NCBI RefSeq assembly: GCF_036404135.1
Contig: NZ_DASWPE010000037.1
Location: forward strand, 1-64,000
Direction of reading: 5' to 3'
Length of the DNA: 64,000 nucleotides
From: Rhodopseudomonas_A sp036404135
Lineage (GTDB): Bacteria > Pseudomonadota > Alphaproteobacteria > Rhizobiales > Xanthobacteraceae
Shown: one piece after another, positions 18,777 to 28,360 of the stretch
How positions within the stretch are numbered: position 1 is the first letter of the stretch
Layout of the letters: every line of letters starts with the position of its first letter
Notes under the pieces: model-generated
Told to the model about the DNA's origin: nothing
The model's database searches: none
The model's input: the letters and a program-made list of their open reading frames with translations, nothing else
Program-made: the position numbers and the translations under genes

Positions 18777-20272
18777 CCGCGATTGGCCTCAAGCGTGCGG
18801 GCGCGCTCGATCAAGCTCTTGCGGTCGATCTTGTTGGTGCCGGCCCACGGCAATTCGTGTACGAATTCGATCCGCCGCGGATGCTGATAGGCCGGGCCGT
18901 TGGCGATGGCGAATTGCCGGATCTCGTCGAAGCTCGGCGGCGCCTTGGCGCGGCTGACGATGAAGGCGACCGGCACCTGGCTGCGCTCCTCGTCGGGCAG
19001 CGGCACCACCACCGCCTGCTGCACCTGCGGGTGGCGCTCCAAGAGCTTCTCGACCTCGCCGGGATAGATGTTCTCGCCGGAGCACACGAACATGTCGTCG
19101 GCGCGGCCGACGAAATAGTAGAAGCCGTTGGCGTCGCGGCGCATCACGTCGCCGCTGTAATACCAGCCGTCGGCGATCGCCTTCGCGGTTTGCTGCGGCA
19201 GGTTATGATAGCGCGGCATCAGCGCCGGATTGCGCATCAGCAACACGCCCTCGCTCTCGCTGCCATTCGCCAGCCGAACGTCGTCGGGATTGATCGGATA
19301 GCCCAGCGCCATCGGCGGCGTCGGAATGCCCTGCGGATGCGGACCGAACACCGCCGGCCCGGCCTCGGTGGTGCCGTAACCCAGCGTGATGACGACGTTC
19401 GGGATCGCCTGTTTGATTTTGTCCCACAGCGCCATGGTCATCGGCGCCGAGCCCAGCATCAGCCGCCGAATCGAGGTGATGTCGTGGGTCGCCAGCAGCT
19501 CGTGCTCCTTGACGACTCGAGCCCACATCGTCGGCACCGCGGTGGCCGCCGTCACCTTGTAGGTCGCCAGCGCGTCGATATAGCTGCGCACCTCGAACGA
19601 CGGCAGCAGCACCACCGCGGCGTTGGTGGCGAAAATCGTCTTGATCGCGAACAGCCCGTTCATGTGAAACAGCGGCTGGGCGATGATGTAGCGCTCATTC
19701 TCGTTGAGCGCGCCGCTGGTGCGGGTGGAGATCGCCCACAATTGCCCGTGATGCGTCAGCGGCACGCCCTTCGGCCGCCCGGTCGAGCCCGAGGTGTACA
19801 GCATCTGGCCGATCTCGTCGGGCGCGGCCTTCACGCTGTCGAACTCGCCGGGCTTGATGGTCGCGGCAAAGCCGCCGGGGCCAGCGTCGTCGAAATCGAT
19901 AACCGTGATGCCGTCGCGGACCAGCGGCCGGTGCGCCGCGTCGACGAAGGCAAGCGCAATCTTGGCGTCATCCATCACATAGTCGATGGTGTCGCGCGGC
20001 AGCTTGATATTGACCGGCACCGCGACGCAGCCGGCGCGCATGATGCCGAAATAGCTGATGATATATTCGGCGCGGTTGAACGCCGCGATGGCGATGTGGC
20101 TGCCGCGGGCGAAACCCTGCGCGGTGAGATAGTTCGCCACGCCGTTGGCCAGCCGATCGACCTCGCGATGGCTGTAGCGGCGCGGATGCTCGCGATCGAC
20201 GAGGTCGATGATCGCCTCGCGATCGAGGTCGCGACTGCGGTCGACCAAGTCTCCGAGATTATGCCAACGCAT
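18764..20272 (-). CDS. Acyl-CoA synthetase (AMP-forming ligase)
   Basis: About 502-aa ANL-superfamily ligase that activates a carboxylic acid to its CoA thioester through an acyl-AMP. Motif A3 is MLYTSGSTGRPKGVPLTH, A5 is VVITLGYGTTEAGP, A7 is GWYYSGDVMRRDANG, and the C-terminal lysine motif is AGTNKIDRKSL. GGAGG abuts a first ATG at 20278 and lies six bases from the ATG at 20272, so the latter is chosen. It follows the oppF-like ATPase by 27 nt. It may activate the acid released from an imported peptide or amide conjugate. Confidence 0.9.
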   Translation of the reverse strand: MRWHNLGDLVDRSRDLDREAIIDLVDREHPRRYSHREVDRLANGVANYLTAQGFARGSHIAIAAFNRAEYIISYFGIMRAGCVAVPVNIKLPRDTIDYVMDDAKIALAFVDAAHRPLVRDGITVIDFDDAGPGGFAATIKPGEFDSVKAAPDEIGQMLYTSGSTGRPKGVPLTHHGQLWAISTRTSGALNENERYIIAQPLFHMNGLFAIKTIFATNAAVVLLPSFEVRSYIDALATYKVTAATAVPTMWARVVKEHELLATHDITSIRRLMLGSAPMTMALWDKIKQAIPNVVITLGYGTTEAGPAVFGPHPQGIPTPPMALGYPINPDDVRLANGSESEGVLLMRNPALMPRYHNLPQQTAKAIADGWYYSGDVMRRDANGFYYFVGRADDMFVCSGENIYPGEVEKLLERHPQVQQAVVVPLPDEERSQVPVAFIVSRAKAPPSFDEIRQFAIANGPAYQHPRRIEFVHELPWAGTNKIDRKSLIERARTLEANRGWSA

Positions 20273-20299
20273 CGCCATCCTCCAAACAACTCCGACGTG

Positions 20300-21286
20300 T
20301 CACTGGGCCGCGTCCGCAAACGGCATCGCCGCGGGATGCTCCAGCAGATCGTAATGGCAGGCCACCCGGCGCCCGTCGCCGAGCGGGCGCAGCATCGGGC
20401 GCTCCTGCCGGCAGCGCTCCTGCGCGAACGGACAGCGGGTATTGAAGCTGCAACCCGGCGGCGGGTTGAGCGGGCTCGGCAACTCGCCCTGCAGGATGCT
20501 TTTGCCGCGCCTGCGCGCCAGCCGCGGATCGGCCACCGGCGCCGCCGCCAGCAGCGCCTGGGTGTAAGGATGCGCGGGCTGCCGCCAGACGTCTTCGCTG
20601 CGGCCGCTCTCGACGACGCGGCCGAGATACATCACGATCAGGCGGTCGGAGATGTGCTCGACCACCGACAGATCGTGCGAGATGAACAGATAGGCCACCC
20701 CGGTCGACTGCTGCAGATCTTCCAAGAGGTTGATCACCTGGGCACGCACCGAAACGTCGAGCGCCGAGACCGGCTCGTCGCAGATGATCACTTTCGGACT
20801 GAGCGCCAAGGCCCGGGCGATGCCGAGCCGCTGCCGCTGGCCGCCGGAAAATTCGTGCGGATAGCGCCGCACCGCCTCTTTGGGCAGCCCGACCTTTTCC
20901 AACAGCTCACTGACCCGATCGCGAATGTCGCGGCGCGACCAGCCGGCGACGCTGAGCGGCTGGCCGACGATGGTGCCGACATTGTGCCGCGGATTGAGCG
21001 AGCCGTAGGGATCCTGGAAGATCATCTGCATGGTCTTGCGGGCGTCTTTCAGCGCGCGGCTGTGCACATGCGTGATGTCGTGGCCGTCGAGCACCACCAG
21101 GCCGTCACAGCATGGCACCAACCGCATCACCGCCTTGCCCAGCGTCGACTTGCCGCAGCCGGATTCGCCGACCAGGCCGACGGTCTCACCGGCATCGAGC
21201 TCGAAGCTGACGTCGTCGACCGCGCGCACGGTGCCCTGCGCGGTCTTGTATTGCACGCAAAGGCTAAGAACCGATAGCAGCGACAT
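20300..21286 (-). CDS. Oligopeptide/dipeptide ABC ATPase (OppF/DppF type)
   Basis: 328-aa ATP-binding subunit of a PepT-family importer. Walker A is LVGESGCGKSTLGKAVMR, the Q-loop FQDPYGSLNPR, the signature EFSGGQRQRLGIARAL, and Walker B KVIICDEPVSALD. The C-terminal oligopeptide-transporter extension contains the Cys-rich motif PGCSFNTRCPFAQERC, which in OppD/OppF binds an Fe-S cluster. It overlaps the preceding OppD-type gene by 23 nt. It works with the neighbouring permeases and family-5 binding protein. Confidence 0.94.
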   Translation of the reverse strand: MSLLSVLSLCVQYKTAQGTVRAVDDVSFELDAGETVGLVGESGCGKSTLGKAVMRLVPCCDGLVVLDGHDITHVHSRALKDARKTMQMIFQDPYGSLNPRHNVGTIVGQPLSVAGWSRRDIRDRVSELLEKVGLPKEAVRRYPHEFSGGQRQRLGIARALALSPKVIICDEPVSALDVSVRAQVINLLEDLQQSTGVAYLFISHDLSVVEHISDRLIVMYLGRVVESGRSEDVWRQPAHPYTQALLAAAPVADPRLARRRGKSILQGELPSPLNPPPGCSFNTRCPFAQERCRQERPMLRPLGDGRRVACHYDLLEHPAAMPFADAAQ

Positions 21287-22286
21287 CGCGCGACAACTCC
21301 TCTTCGGCGGCGAAACAGGCGGCGGTGCGGTGTGGCAGCAAGGGCTTCAGCACCGGACGCTCGGCGCGACAGCGGTCGAAGGCGTCGGGGCAGCGATTCT
21401 GGAACGCGCAGCCGCTCGGCAGGTTCTCCAGCGCCGGCACGTTGCCGGCGATTTCCACCAGCCGGTTGCCGTGGCGCAACGCCGATGGCGTGGCGCCGAG
21501 CAGGCCGCGGGTGTAGCGATGCAGCGGCCGCTCGAACAAGCCTTCGACCGGCGCCTCCTCGACCTTGCGGCCGGCATACATCACCACCACGCGGTCGGCG
21601 GTCTCGGCCACCACGCCGAGATCGTGGGTGATGATGATCAGCCCCATCCCGGTGTCGCTCTGCACCTCTTTCATCAGATCGAGGATCTGCGCCTGGATGG
21701 TGACGTCGAGCGCGGTGGTGGGCTCGTCGGCGATCAAGAGCTTCGGCCCGCAGGCGATCGCCATCGCGATCATCACCCGCTGGCTCATGCCGCCCGACAT
21801 CTGGTGCGGATAGTCGTTGAGGCGCCGCTCGGCGTCCGGAATCCGCACCCGCCGCAGCATCTCGACCGCGCGGTTCGACGCTTCCTTGCGCGAGACGTCG
21901 GCGTGGCAGCGGATTGCCTCGATCAACTGATCGCCGATGGTGATCACCGGGTTCAGCGAGGTCATCGGATCTTGAAAGATCATCGAAATGTCCTGGCCGC
22001 GCACCCGCTGCATCTCGCGATCGGACAGGCCTGCGAGATCGCGGCCCATGAAACGGATCGCGCCGCCGACGATTCTGGCCGGCGGCTCCGGCAGCAGCCG
22101 CATCACCGACAATGCGGCGAGCGATTTGCCGCAACCGGATTCACCGACGATCGCCAGCGTCTCGCCGGCCGAGACCGTCAGCGACAGCCCGTCGATCGCC
22201 GGCAGCACGCCGCGGCGGGTGAACAGAGAGACCTCGAGCCGGTCGATTTCCAACAGCGGCGAAGCGGGCGCCAGCGTGACGGCCAT
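21264..22286 (-). CDS. Oligopeptide/dipeptide ABC ATPase (OppD/DppD type)
   Basis: 340-aa partner ATPase. Walker A is IVGESGCGKSLAALSVMR, the Q-loop FQDPMTSLNPVITIGD, the signature MSGGMSQRVMIAMAIAC and Walker B KLLIADEPTTALDVT. The C-terminal Cys motif is SGCAFQNRCPDAFDRC. A much longer open frame continues upstream through the permease gene, but homology and the ATG at 22286, which shares its A with the permease stop, define the start. Confidence 0.93.
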   Translation of the reverse strand: MAVTLAPASPLLEIDRLEVSLFTRRGVLPAIDGLSLTVSAGETLAIVGESGCGKSLAALSVMRLLPEPPARIVGGAIRFMGRDLAGLSDREMQRVRGQDISMIFQDPMTSLNPVITIGDQLIEAIRCHADVSRKEASNRAVEMLRRVRIPDAERRLNDYPHQMSGGMSQRVMIAMAIACGPKLLIADEPTTALDVTIQAQILDLMKEVQSDTGMGLIIITHDLGVVAETADRVVVMYAGRKVEEAPVEGLFERPLHRYTRGLLGATPSALRHGNRLVEIAGNVPALENLPSGCAFQNRCPDAFDRCRAERPVLKPLLPHRTAACFAAEEELSRDVAAIGS

Positions 22287-23131
22287 CAGCGGTCCCTCAG
22301 CTTCGGGTTGAGCGCGTCGTTCAGCCCGTCGCCGACCAGATTGAGCGCCAGCACGGTGAGCATGATCGCCAGTCCCGGCACCGCGCAGATGTACCAGGAA
22401 CTGCGGATCAGGGTGCGGCCGTCGCCGATCAGCCGGCCCCAGCTCGAGACGTTGGGATCGCCGAGCCCGAGGAATGACACCGCGGATTCGAACAGCACCG
22501 CGCCGGCGATCACCAGCGAGGACAGCACGATCACCGGCGGCAGCGCGTTGGGCAGGATCTCGCCGACCATGATGCGGAGATTGCCCATCCCCATCGCCCG
22601 GCAGGCCTGCACGAATTCGCGGTCGCGCAGCGACATGAATTCGGCACGCGTCAGCCGCGCAATCGGCGTCCAGGTGACGATACCGACCGCGATGGTGACG
22701 TATTCGATCTTCTGGCCGAGGATCGAGACGATGGTCAGCACGAAGATCAGGTTGGGGATGGTCTGGAACAGTTCGGTGAAGCGCATCAACAATTCGTCGA
22801 CCCAGCCGCCGAAATATGCCGCGGTGGCGCCGACGCTGATGCCGATGATGGTCGCGGTGAGGCTGGCGCACAGCCCGATCAGCAAGGTGGTGCGCGCGCC
22901 GTAGGCGATCATCGCGGCGATGTCGCGGCCGAGCGAGTCGGTGCCGAGCGGATAGCGCGACGACACGAACGGCCAGATCTCCGGTTTGCCGACGATCCGC
23001 AACGGATTGCGCGGAAACAGCCACGGCGCCGCCAGCGCGACGCCGATCACCAGGATCACCAGCACGAAGCCGACCAGCGCGGCGCGGTTGCGGGCGAAGC
23101 GGCGGGCAAAATCGATCATCTGGCTCAGCAT
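22286..23131 (-). CDS. Peptide ABC permease (DppC type)
   Basis: 281-aa inner-membrane permease with about six membrane segments and the DppC hallmarks HPLGTD-like YPLGTDSLGRDIAAMIAYG and the EAA loop EFVQACRAMGMGNLRIMVGE. The first membrane span is LVGFVLVILVIGVALAAP. It lies three bases after the DppB-type gene and abuts the OppD-type gene, within a tightly packed operon. Confidence 0.94.
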   Translation of the reverse strand: MLSQMIDFARRFARNRAALVGFVLVILVIGVALAAPWLFPRNPLRIVGKPEIWPFVSSRYPLGTDSLGRDIAAMIAYGARTTLLIGLCASLTATIIGISVGATAAYFGGWVDELLMRFTELFQTIPNLIFVLTIVSILGQKIEYVTIAVGIVTWTPIARLTRAEFMSLRDREFVQACRAMGMGNLRIMVGEILPNALPPVIVLSSLVIAGAVLFESAVSFLGLGDPNVSSWGRLIGDGRTLIRSSWYICAVPGLAIMLTVLALNLVGDGLNDALNPKLRDR

Positions 23132-23134
23132 GCG

Positions 23135-24103
23135 CTACCTCGCCCGAATGCGCGGATCGAGCCGCAGATAAATCAAATCGACCGCGGCGTTTGACACCGC
23201 CACCAGCAGCGAGCCGAGAACCAATACGCCAAGCACCATCGGAAAGTTGCGGCTCATCACGCTGTCGAACAACAGGCTGCCGATGCCGGGCCAACTGAAC
23301 ACCGCCTCGATCACCACGCTGCCGCCGAGAATGGTGCCGAGCTGCAGCCCGAGCAACGTCACGATCGGCAACAGCGCGTTGCGCATCACATGCGCGATCA
23401 CCACGCGGCCGCGCGACAGCCCCTTGGCGCGCGCGGTGCGAATGAAATCCAGCCGGAACACCTCCAGCATCGAGGCCCGCATCACCCGGGCATAGGTCGC
23501 GGCATAGAACAGCCCGAGCGCGGTCGCCGGCAGCACCAGATGGTGCATCACATCCAGCGCGTCGCCGAACGTACCCTGCTCGGTGCCGATGGTGCGCATG
23601 CCGCCGACCGGAAACCAGCCGAGCTTCACGGCGAACAGCACGGTCATCATGATGCCGAGCCAGAAGCTCGGCGCCGCGAAGAAGAACACCGCGCCGAGCG
23701 AGATCAGATTGTCCCAGATGGTATTGACCTTGACCGACGCCAACACGCCGGCAGTTATGCCGACCAGCAAGGCGATCGCGGTCGCCGACAGCATCAGAAT
23801 CACCGTCGAGGGCAACTGCTCCACGATCACGTCGAGCACCGGCGCGTTCTGCCGGTAGGAATAGCCGAGGTCGAGCCGCATCACCGACCAGATATATTTG
23901 ACGAGCTGCACTGAAGTCGGCTGATCGACCCCGTAGGTATGGCGCAGCTGATCGAGCATCGCCGGATCGGTGACCTGCTGCTCCGAGGTCATGACGTCGA
24001 ACAGGCTGCCCGGCGCCAAATGGATCAGCACGAAGTTGAGCACGATCACCCCGAAGATCAGTGGGATGATCTGTATGAGGCGGCGAATGATGATGCGACG
24101 CAC
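23135..24103 (-). CDS. Peptide ABC permease (DppB type)
   Basis: About 322-aa inner-membrane permease. The N-terminus RRLIQIIPLIFGVIVLNFVL and the conserved HLAPGSLFD are typical DppB features, and DFIRTARAKGLSRGRVV is the EAA loop. I chose the GTG at 24103 because CGGAGGCAAC precedes it and the first membrane helix starts soon after; an ATG at 24151 lies inside the upstream binding-protein gene. It follows that gene by 13 nt. Confidence 0.93.
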   Translation of the reverse strand: MRRIIIRRLIQIIPLIFGVIVLNFVLIHLAPGSLFDVMTSEQQVTDPAMLDQLRHTYGVDQPTSVQLVKYIWSVMRLDLGYSYRQNAPVLDVIVEQLPSTVILMLSATAIALLVGITAGVLASVKVNTIWDNLISLGAVFFFAAPSFWLGIMMTVLFAVKLGWFPVGGMRTIGTEQGTFGDALDVMHHLVLPATALGLFYAATYARVMRASMLEVFRLDFIRTARAKGLSRGRVVIAHVMRNALLPIVTLLGLQLGTILGGSVVIEAVFSWPGIGSLLFDSVMSRNFPMVLGVLVLGSLLVAVSNAAVDLIYLRLDPRIRAR

Positions 24104-24116
24104 GTTGCCTCCGCTG

Positions 24117-25718
24117 TCAGCGATCGAGCCAGAGTTCAGCCCAGCTTTCACCCATAAAGTCCGCGGTCAGCGAATGATCGCGCACGTCGGAGCGCGCGAT
24201 CGTCACCGGCTCGAGATCAACCATCGGCAGGATCGGCGCCTCGCTGGTGGCGAGGCGGTTGAAGTCCCTGGCGAGCGCGATGCGCTTCGGCTCGTCGGTC
24301 TCCACCGTCATGTTGCTGACGATCTTGTCGAGTTCCGGATTGGAATAGCCGGTGGCGTTACGGAACGCGGCGCCCTTCACGATGCCGTCGGTGGTGTAAT
24401 ATTGCGTGGTGGTGGGGACCAACTCGATGCCCCCGGAATTGTTCGAGATCGCCACGTCGTAGTCGTAATCGGTGTAGATCCGCTTCAGCGAGGTGGCGCG
24501 GTCCGGCACCGCGAGGTCGACGGTGATGTCGAGGTCCTCGAACGCCTGCTTGAGATATTGCCCCATCTTGACGTTTTCTTCGAACCAGCCGGCCGACACC
24601 AGGCTGAGCTTGAAGCGCGAGCCGCCCTTCACCGGATAGCCCGCGGCGTCCAGCATCGCCGCCGCCTTCTTGACGTCGAACGGATAGGCCTGAACGTCCT
24701 TGGTGAAGAAGATCGCGTTGGAGTTGTGCACCACACCGATCGAGGGTTGGGCCCGACCGAAGAAGATCGTCTCGGAGATGAATTGCCGATCGATCGCCAT
24801 CATCAGCGCCTGGCGCACCTCGCGTTTCTTGAAGATCTCGCGGCGCTGGTTGAACTCGACGGTGGCGATCCAGGCGGAGTTGGAATAGCCCTTGGTCTCG
24901 GCGACGAATTTGCCGCCGGCGGTGAGCCGGGTGATTTCCGGATAGGGAATCGGATTGAAGGTGCCGATGTCGAGCTGGCCGGCCTCGAACGCCGCGGACC
25001 GCGACGCCGGATCGCGCCACCAGCGGATCACCAGCTTGTCGAGATAGGGCAGTCCCGGATTCCAATAGGCCTCGTTGCGGGAATATTCGACGTGGCTGCC
25101 GCGCACCCATTCCTTGACCTTGAACGGCCCGGTGCCGATCGGCGTATTGTTGATCGGATTGGTGATAATGTTGCTGCCGGCATAGATGTGCTTGGGGATC
25201 ACCAGGCCGGATTTGCCGGACAGCACCGATTTGAGGAAGAATTCCGGCACCGGCGCCTTGAACTTCAACAGCACGGTGAGCGGATCGATCGCTTCCGCGG
25301 TGTCCAGCGCGTCCAGCGACACGCCGGCCGAGATCGGTTTCCAATATTCCATCGCGTTGTAGACGATGTCATCGGCGGTGAACGGCTTGCCGTCGTGCCA
25401 GATCACCTTGTCGCGTAGCTTGATGGTGTAGCTGCGGAAGTCGGCGGCGGGTGTGATCGACAGCGCCAGCACCGGCTCGAATTTCAAGTCGACGGTGAGC
25501 CGGAACAGCCGCTCCACCACCTTGGTCGAGGTGAAATACGGGCTCGATCCGCCGCCCGCGGGAACGAACAGCGACTGCGGCTCGAAGCCGCCCCAGGTGC
25601 CGATCAGCGTTCCGCCGCGCTTCGGCGTCGCCGCCGCAGCCCCGGAGACCCCGAGCCGGCTCGCCAGCACCACGCCCGCACTCGTCAGCAGAAAGTCACG
25701 TCGCGAAAACCTGCTCAT
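24117..25718 (-). CDS. Peptide/opine-type ABC substrate-binding protein (SBP family 5)
   Basis: 533-aa periplasmic solute-binding protein of the OppA/DppA family. The N-terminal MSRFSRRDFLLTSAGVVLAS is a twin-arginine signal. The mature domain has the family signature IWHDGKPFTADDIVYNAME and FKVKEWVRGSHVEYSRNEAY. Ligand specificity is not readable. It heads the transporter part of the operon, 54 nt after the thioesterase gene. Position beside gamma-glutamyltransferase, racemase and a deacylase-like protein suggests peptides or N-acyl/gamma-glutamyl compounds. Confidence 0.93.
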   Translation of the reverse strand: MSRFSRRDFLLTSAGVVLASRLGVSGAAAATPKRGGTLIGTWGGFEPQSLFVPAGGGSSPYFTSTKVVERLFRLTVDLKFEPVLALSITPAADFRSYTIKLRDKVIWHDGKPFTADDIVYNAMEYWKPISAGVSLDALDTAEAIDPLTVLLKFKAPVPEFFLKSVLSGKSGLVIPKHIYAGSNIITNPINNTPIGTGPFKVKEWVRGSHVEYSRNEAYWNPGLPYLDKLVIRWWRDPASRSAAFEAGQLDIGTFNPIPYPEITRLTAGGKFVAETKGYSNSAWIATVEFNQRREIFKKREVRQALMMAIDRQFISETIFFGRAQPSIGVVHNSNAIFFTKDVQAYPFDVKKAAAMLDAAGYPVKGGSRFKLSLVSAGWFEENVKMGQYLKQAFEDLDITVDLAVPDRATSLKRIYTDYDYDVAISNNSGGIELVPTTTQYYTTDGIVKGAAFRNATGYSNPELDKIVSNMTVETDEPKRIALARDFNRLATSEAPILPMVDLEPVTIARSDVRDHSLTADFMGESWAELWLDR

Positions 25719-25772
25719 CTGTGTTCCTTCGTTGCCCGTGCGTCGAACCGTCGTCGTCCGTTGCTTGCGATG

Positions 25773-26201
25773 CTATTTCGACTCCAGCGTCGAATAGGTG
25801 CCGCGTCCGATCGCCAGCAGCGCGCCTTTGTCGTCGAACACGTCGACGTCGGCGACGCCGACGCTTTTGCCGGCGCGGCGCACCCGCGACACCGCCACCA
25901 GCGCTGTGTCGACCGCCGGCTTCAGATAATCGACCCGGAAGTTCACGGTGGGCAGCCCGCGGCCGACCATCATGCCGACGGCGAAATCGCCGACGGTGTC
26001 GATCAGCGACGCGATCACGCCGCCATGCCATTGCTTGGAACCGGGACGGCGTTCGAATTCGGCGCGCATCGGCGAGCGCATCGTCACCTCCTGCTTCACA
26101 GGATCGGCCGAGGTCACGGTCAATCCGAGAAACAGCGCGAACGGCGAAGCATCCAGCATCGCCTGAATTTCGGCCGCGGTCAGCGGCGCGGGCTTGCTCA
26201 T
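25773..26201 (-). CDS. PaaI-family hotdog thioesterase
   Basis: 142-aa hotdog-fold acyl-CoA thioesterase. The catalytic-region motif is KQWHGGVIASLIDTVGDFAV, and VDYLKPAVDTALVAVSRVRRAG, CDVDVFDDKG-like VADVDVFDDKGALLAIGRG are characteristic of the PaaI/YbgC-related group. The ATG at 26201 overlaps the stop of the oxidoreductase gene by 4 nt, indicating translational coupling. It probably hydrolyses a CoA ester formed by the ligase of the same operon, or acts as a housekeeping enzyme. Confidence 0.88.
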   Translation of the reverse strand: MSKPAPLTAAEIQAMLDASPFALFLGLTVTSADPVKQEVTMRSPMRAEFERRPGSKQWHGGVIASLIDTVGDFAVGMMVGRGLPTVNFRVDYLKPAVDTALVAVSRVRRAGKSVGVADVDVFDDKGALLAIGRGTYSTLESK

Positions 26202-27211
26202 GGCGTCACCACGACTTTGCCGAACACCGCGCGGTCTTCGATCACCCGCACCGCCTCCTTGGCGTCCTCCAGCGGATAGGATTTGTCGATCAGCACCTTC
26301 AGCTTGCCGCTCTCGACCAGATCGAACAGTTTCGGCAGATCGTCGCGCTCCCAGCCGTTGGAGCCGAGGATCTGCAGTTCGAAGGTCCAGATGAAGCGCA
26401 AGTCTTCCTGCGGCGAATAGCCGGCCGTGGCGCCGCAGGTCAAAAGCCGTCCGCCGACCTTGAGCACGCGCATCGATTTCACCCAGGTGTCGCCGCCGGT
26501 GAAATTCACCACTACGTCGACGCCGCCGCTTTCCACGAAGCGCCGGCGATGCGGCTTGCCGTGGCGTTCGAACACCGTCTTCATGAAATCGGCCTGGGTG
26601 TAGAGGATGATCTCGTCGGCGCCGAGTTCGGTCAGCCGGCGACCCTTCTCTTCGCTGCCGGCGCAGGCGATCACATAGGCGCCGGCAAGCTTGGCGAGCT
26701 GCACACAGCAGACGCCGACGCCGCCGCTGGCGCCGAGGATCAAGACCTTTTCGCCGGCCTTGATCTTGCCGATGGTGTTCATCATCCGGATCGCGGTGCC
26801 ATACGCCACCGGCAACGCCGCTGCCTGCTCGAACGTCACCGCGTCGGGAATCTTCACCAATTGGTGGGCCTTGGCGCGGCAATATTCCGCAAGCCCGCCA
26901 TCCTGGGTTTCGCCCATCAAGCCGCCTTCGACGCGGTTGACCGGGTCGATCAAGACGCGGTCGCCGAGCTTCCAGCCCGTGACGCCGGCGCCGAGTTCGC
27001 TGATCTCGCCGACCACATCGAGCCCGATGATCACCGGCAGCGGCACCTTGATGCCCGGCATGCCGCGCCGGGTGAATACGTCGTGATAATTGATCGAGGA
27101 GGCCTTGACCTTGACGACGACGTCGCCCTCGCCGGCTTTCGGCGTCGGATAATCCGCGACGAATTGCAATTTGTCGTTGTCACCATGTTCGTGAAGGACC
27201 ACCGCTCGCAT
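26198..27211 (-). CDS. Zinc-type/quinone alcohol dehydrogenase (MDR superfamily)
   Basis: 337-aa NADPH-dependent medium-chain oxidoreductase. The N-terminal GroES-like domain contains SINYHDVFTRRGMPG and VIIGLDVVGEISELG, and the Rossmann motif is VLILGASGGVGVCCVQLAK. Zinc ligands of true alcohol dehydrogenases are not obviously complete, so a quinone oxidoreductase-like enoyl reductase is equally possible. It lies between the DUF2817 gene (21-nt gap) and the thioesterase gene. Confidence 0.9.
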   Translation of the reverse strand: MRAVVLHEHGDNDKLQFVADYPTPKAGEGDVVVKVKASSINYHDVFTRRGMPGIKVPLPVIIGLDVVGEISELGAGVTGWKLGDRVLIDPVNRVEGGLMGETQDGGLAEYCRAKAHQLVKIPDAVTFEQAAALPVAYGTAIRMMNTIGKIKAGEKVLILGASGGVGVCCVQLAKLAGAYVIACAGSEEKGRRLTELGADEIILYTQADFMKTVFERHGKPHRRRFVESGGVDVVVNFTGGDTWVKSMRVLKVGGRLLTCGATAGYSPQEDLRFIWTFELQILGSNGWERDDLPKLFDLVESGKLKVLIDKSYPLEDAKEAVRVIEDRAVFGKVVVTP

Positions 27212-27232
27212 GTGCTGTTTCGCTCCGTTTTT

Positions 27233-28360
27233 TTAGGCTGCTGTGGCCGCGAGGGACCAGGTCGTCAGTCCCTCGATGGCCTGTTGGGTAATCGAGATCG
27301 CTTGGTCTGTGGTTTCGCCGCGCCAATGCGACGACACCGGCACGAAGCAGTCGTGCAGGTCGGCGCGCAGCAGGCGAACCTGTTCGCTGTCCGCTTCGGC
27401 CTTGAATTTCAGCCATTGATCGAGCCGCAGCGCCTGGCGGACATTGGCGCCGCGGGTGCCGAATTCGATCACCGCGCCGACCATCGGCCGGCCGCCGAGA
27501 AATTTGGTGAGGCCGTGAAACACCAGCCCCTGATAATTCGGCCGCGCCACATTGTGCGGCCGCTGCCCGACGATGCGCTCCTTGCCCCACCACCGCACGG
27601 CCTCGGCATGCAGCGCGCCGGGCTCGTCGTTGAAGCACAGAAAGAACGATTTCGCCCAGTCGCCGATGCCGGTGTGCCAATCGATGAAGCCGACGCGTTG
27701 CGCCGCGCCGAGATGATCGGCAACGATGCGCTCGAGCGTCAGATTCGACCATTCGCGCTGCGTGCCGCCGAAATTGGTGCCCTGCGGAAACTCGTATTGT
27801 CCCCTCGCCTGCGCATCGAACAGCGCGTCCGGGCCGTGCGCCGCCTGGAACGCAGCGACGGCTTCCGTGTAAGGCAATAGTGCCGCCGGGGTCCAGTCGT
27901 CCGGCACCTGATGCGGATACAGCGTCGCATAACCCGGGTTGGCGGGATAGGGCGCGTCGTGATCGATGAAATTGCGGTTCAGATCGACGTTGTTCTCGGT
28001 GGTGCGGGTACCCCAGGCGAAACCATAGGAATTCAGCGCGTGTACCAACAGCACCGAGACGCCGCGCGGCAGCGCGCGGGCGAATTTACTCTGCATCCAG
28101 CCGATCTGCGCCGCCGACCCGCTCAGCCCTTCCAGGCCATGGGTGCCGCTGATGATCACCAGCTGCGACGGGGCCCGCTTATCGCCGAGCCGCGCCACGT
28201 CGATCGACAGCGGCCCGCCGTCCGGTGCGGTCTTGGTCGGATGCTGATATTGCGACAGCTCGCACCCCAGCGCGGCGGCGGTGGCGATGAACTTGCTGCG
28301 CGCGCCGTTGTAGTCGAGCGCAAAGCTTTGCGTGAAATCGTTGATGATGGCGGAGCTCAT
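27233..28360 (-). CDS. DUF2817 zinc-carboxypeptidase-like hydrolase (M14-related)
   Basis: 375-aa cytoplasmic protein related to M14 metallocarboxypeptidases and aspartoacylases. Candidate zinc ligands are His and Glu in ISGTHGLEG and His in GFIDWHTGIGDWAK; NNVDLNRNF matches the Arg-containing substrate motif, and the catalytic Glu is probably in AVIEFGTRG. Likely activity is removal of an acyl group or C-terminal residue from an amino-acid conjugate. It starts inside the VOC stop codon (ATGA overlap), giving tight coupling. Confidence 0.85.
   Translation of the reverse strand: MSSAIINDFTQSFALDYNGARSKFIATAAALGCELSQYQHPTKTAPDGGPLSIDVARLGDKRAPSQLVIISGTHGLEGLSGSAAQIGWMQSKFARALPRGVSVLLVHALNSYGFAWGTRTTENNVDLNRNFIDHDAPYPANPGYATLYPHQVPDDWTPAALLPYTEAVAAFQAAHGPDALFDAQARGQYEFPQGTNFGGTQREWSNLTLERIVADHLGAAQRVGFIDWHTGIGDWAKSFFLCFNDEPGALHAEAVRWWGKERIVGQRPHNVARPNYQGLVFHGLTKFLGGRPMVGAVIEFGTRGANVRQALRLDQWLKFKAEADSEQVRLLRADLHDCFVPVSSHWRGETTDQAISITQQAIEGLTTWSLAATAA

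Noticed and set aside
18548..21277. A 909-codon plus-strand open frame across the ligase and ABC genes
   Set aside because: It crosses several well-defined opposite-strand genes and is rich in Arg, His and Gln, typical of shadow frames.
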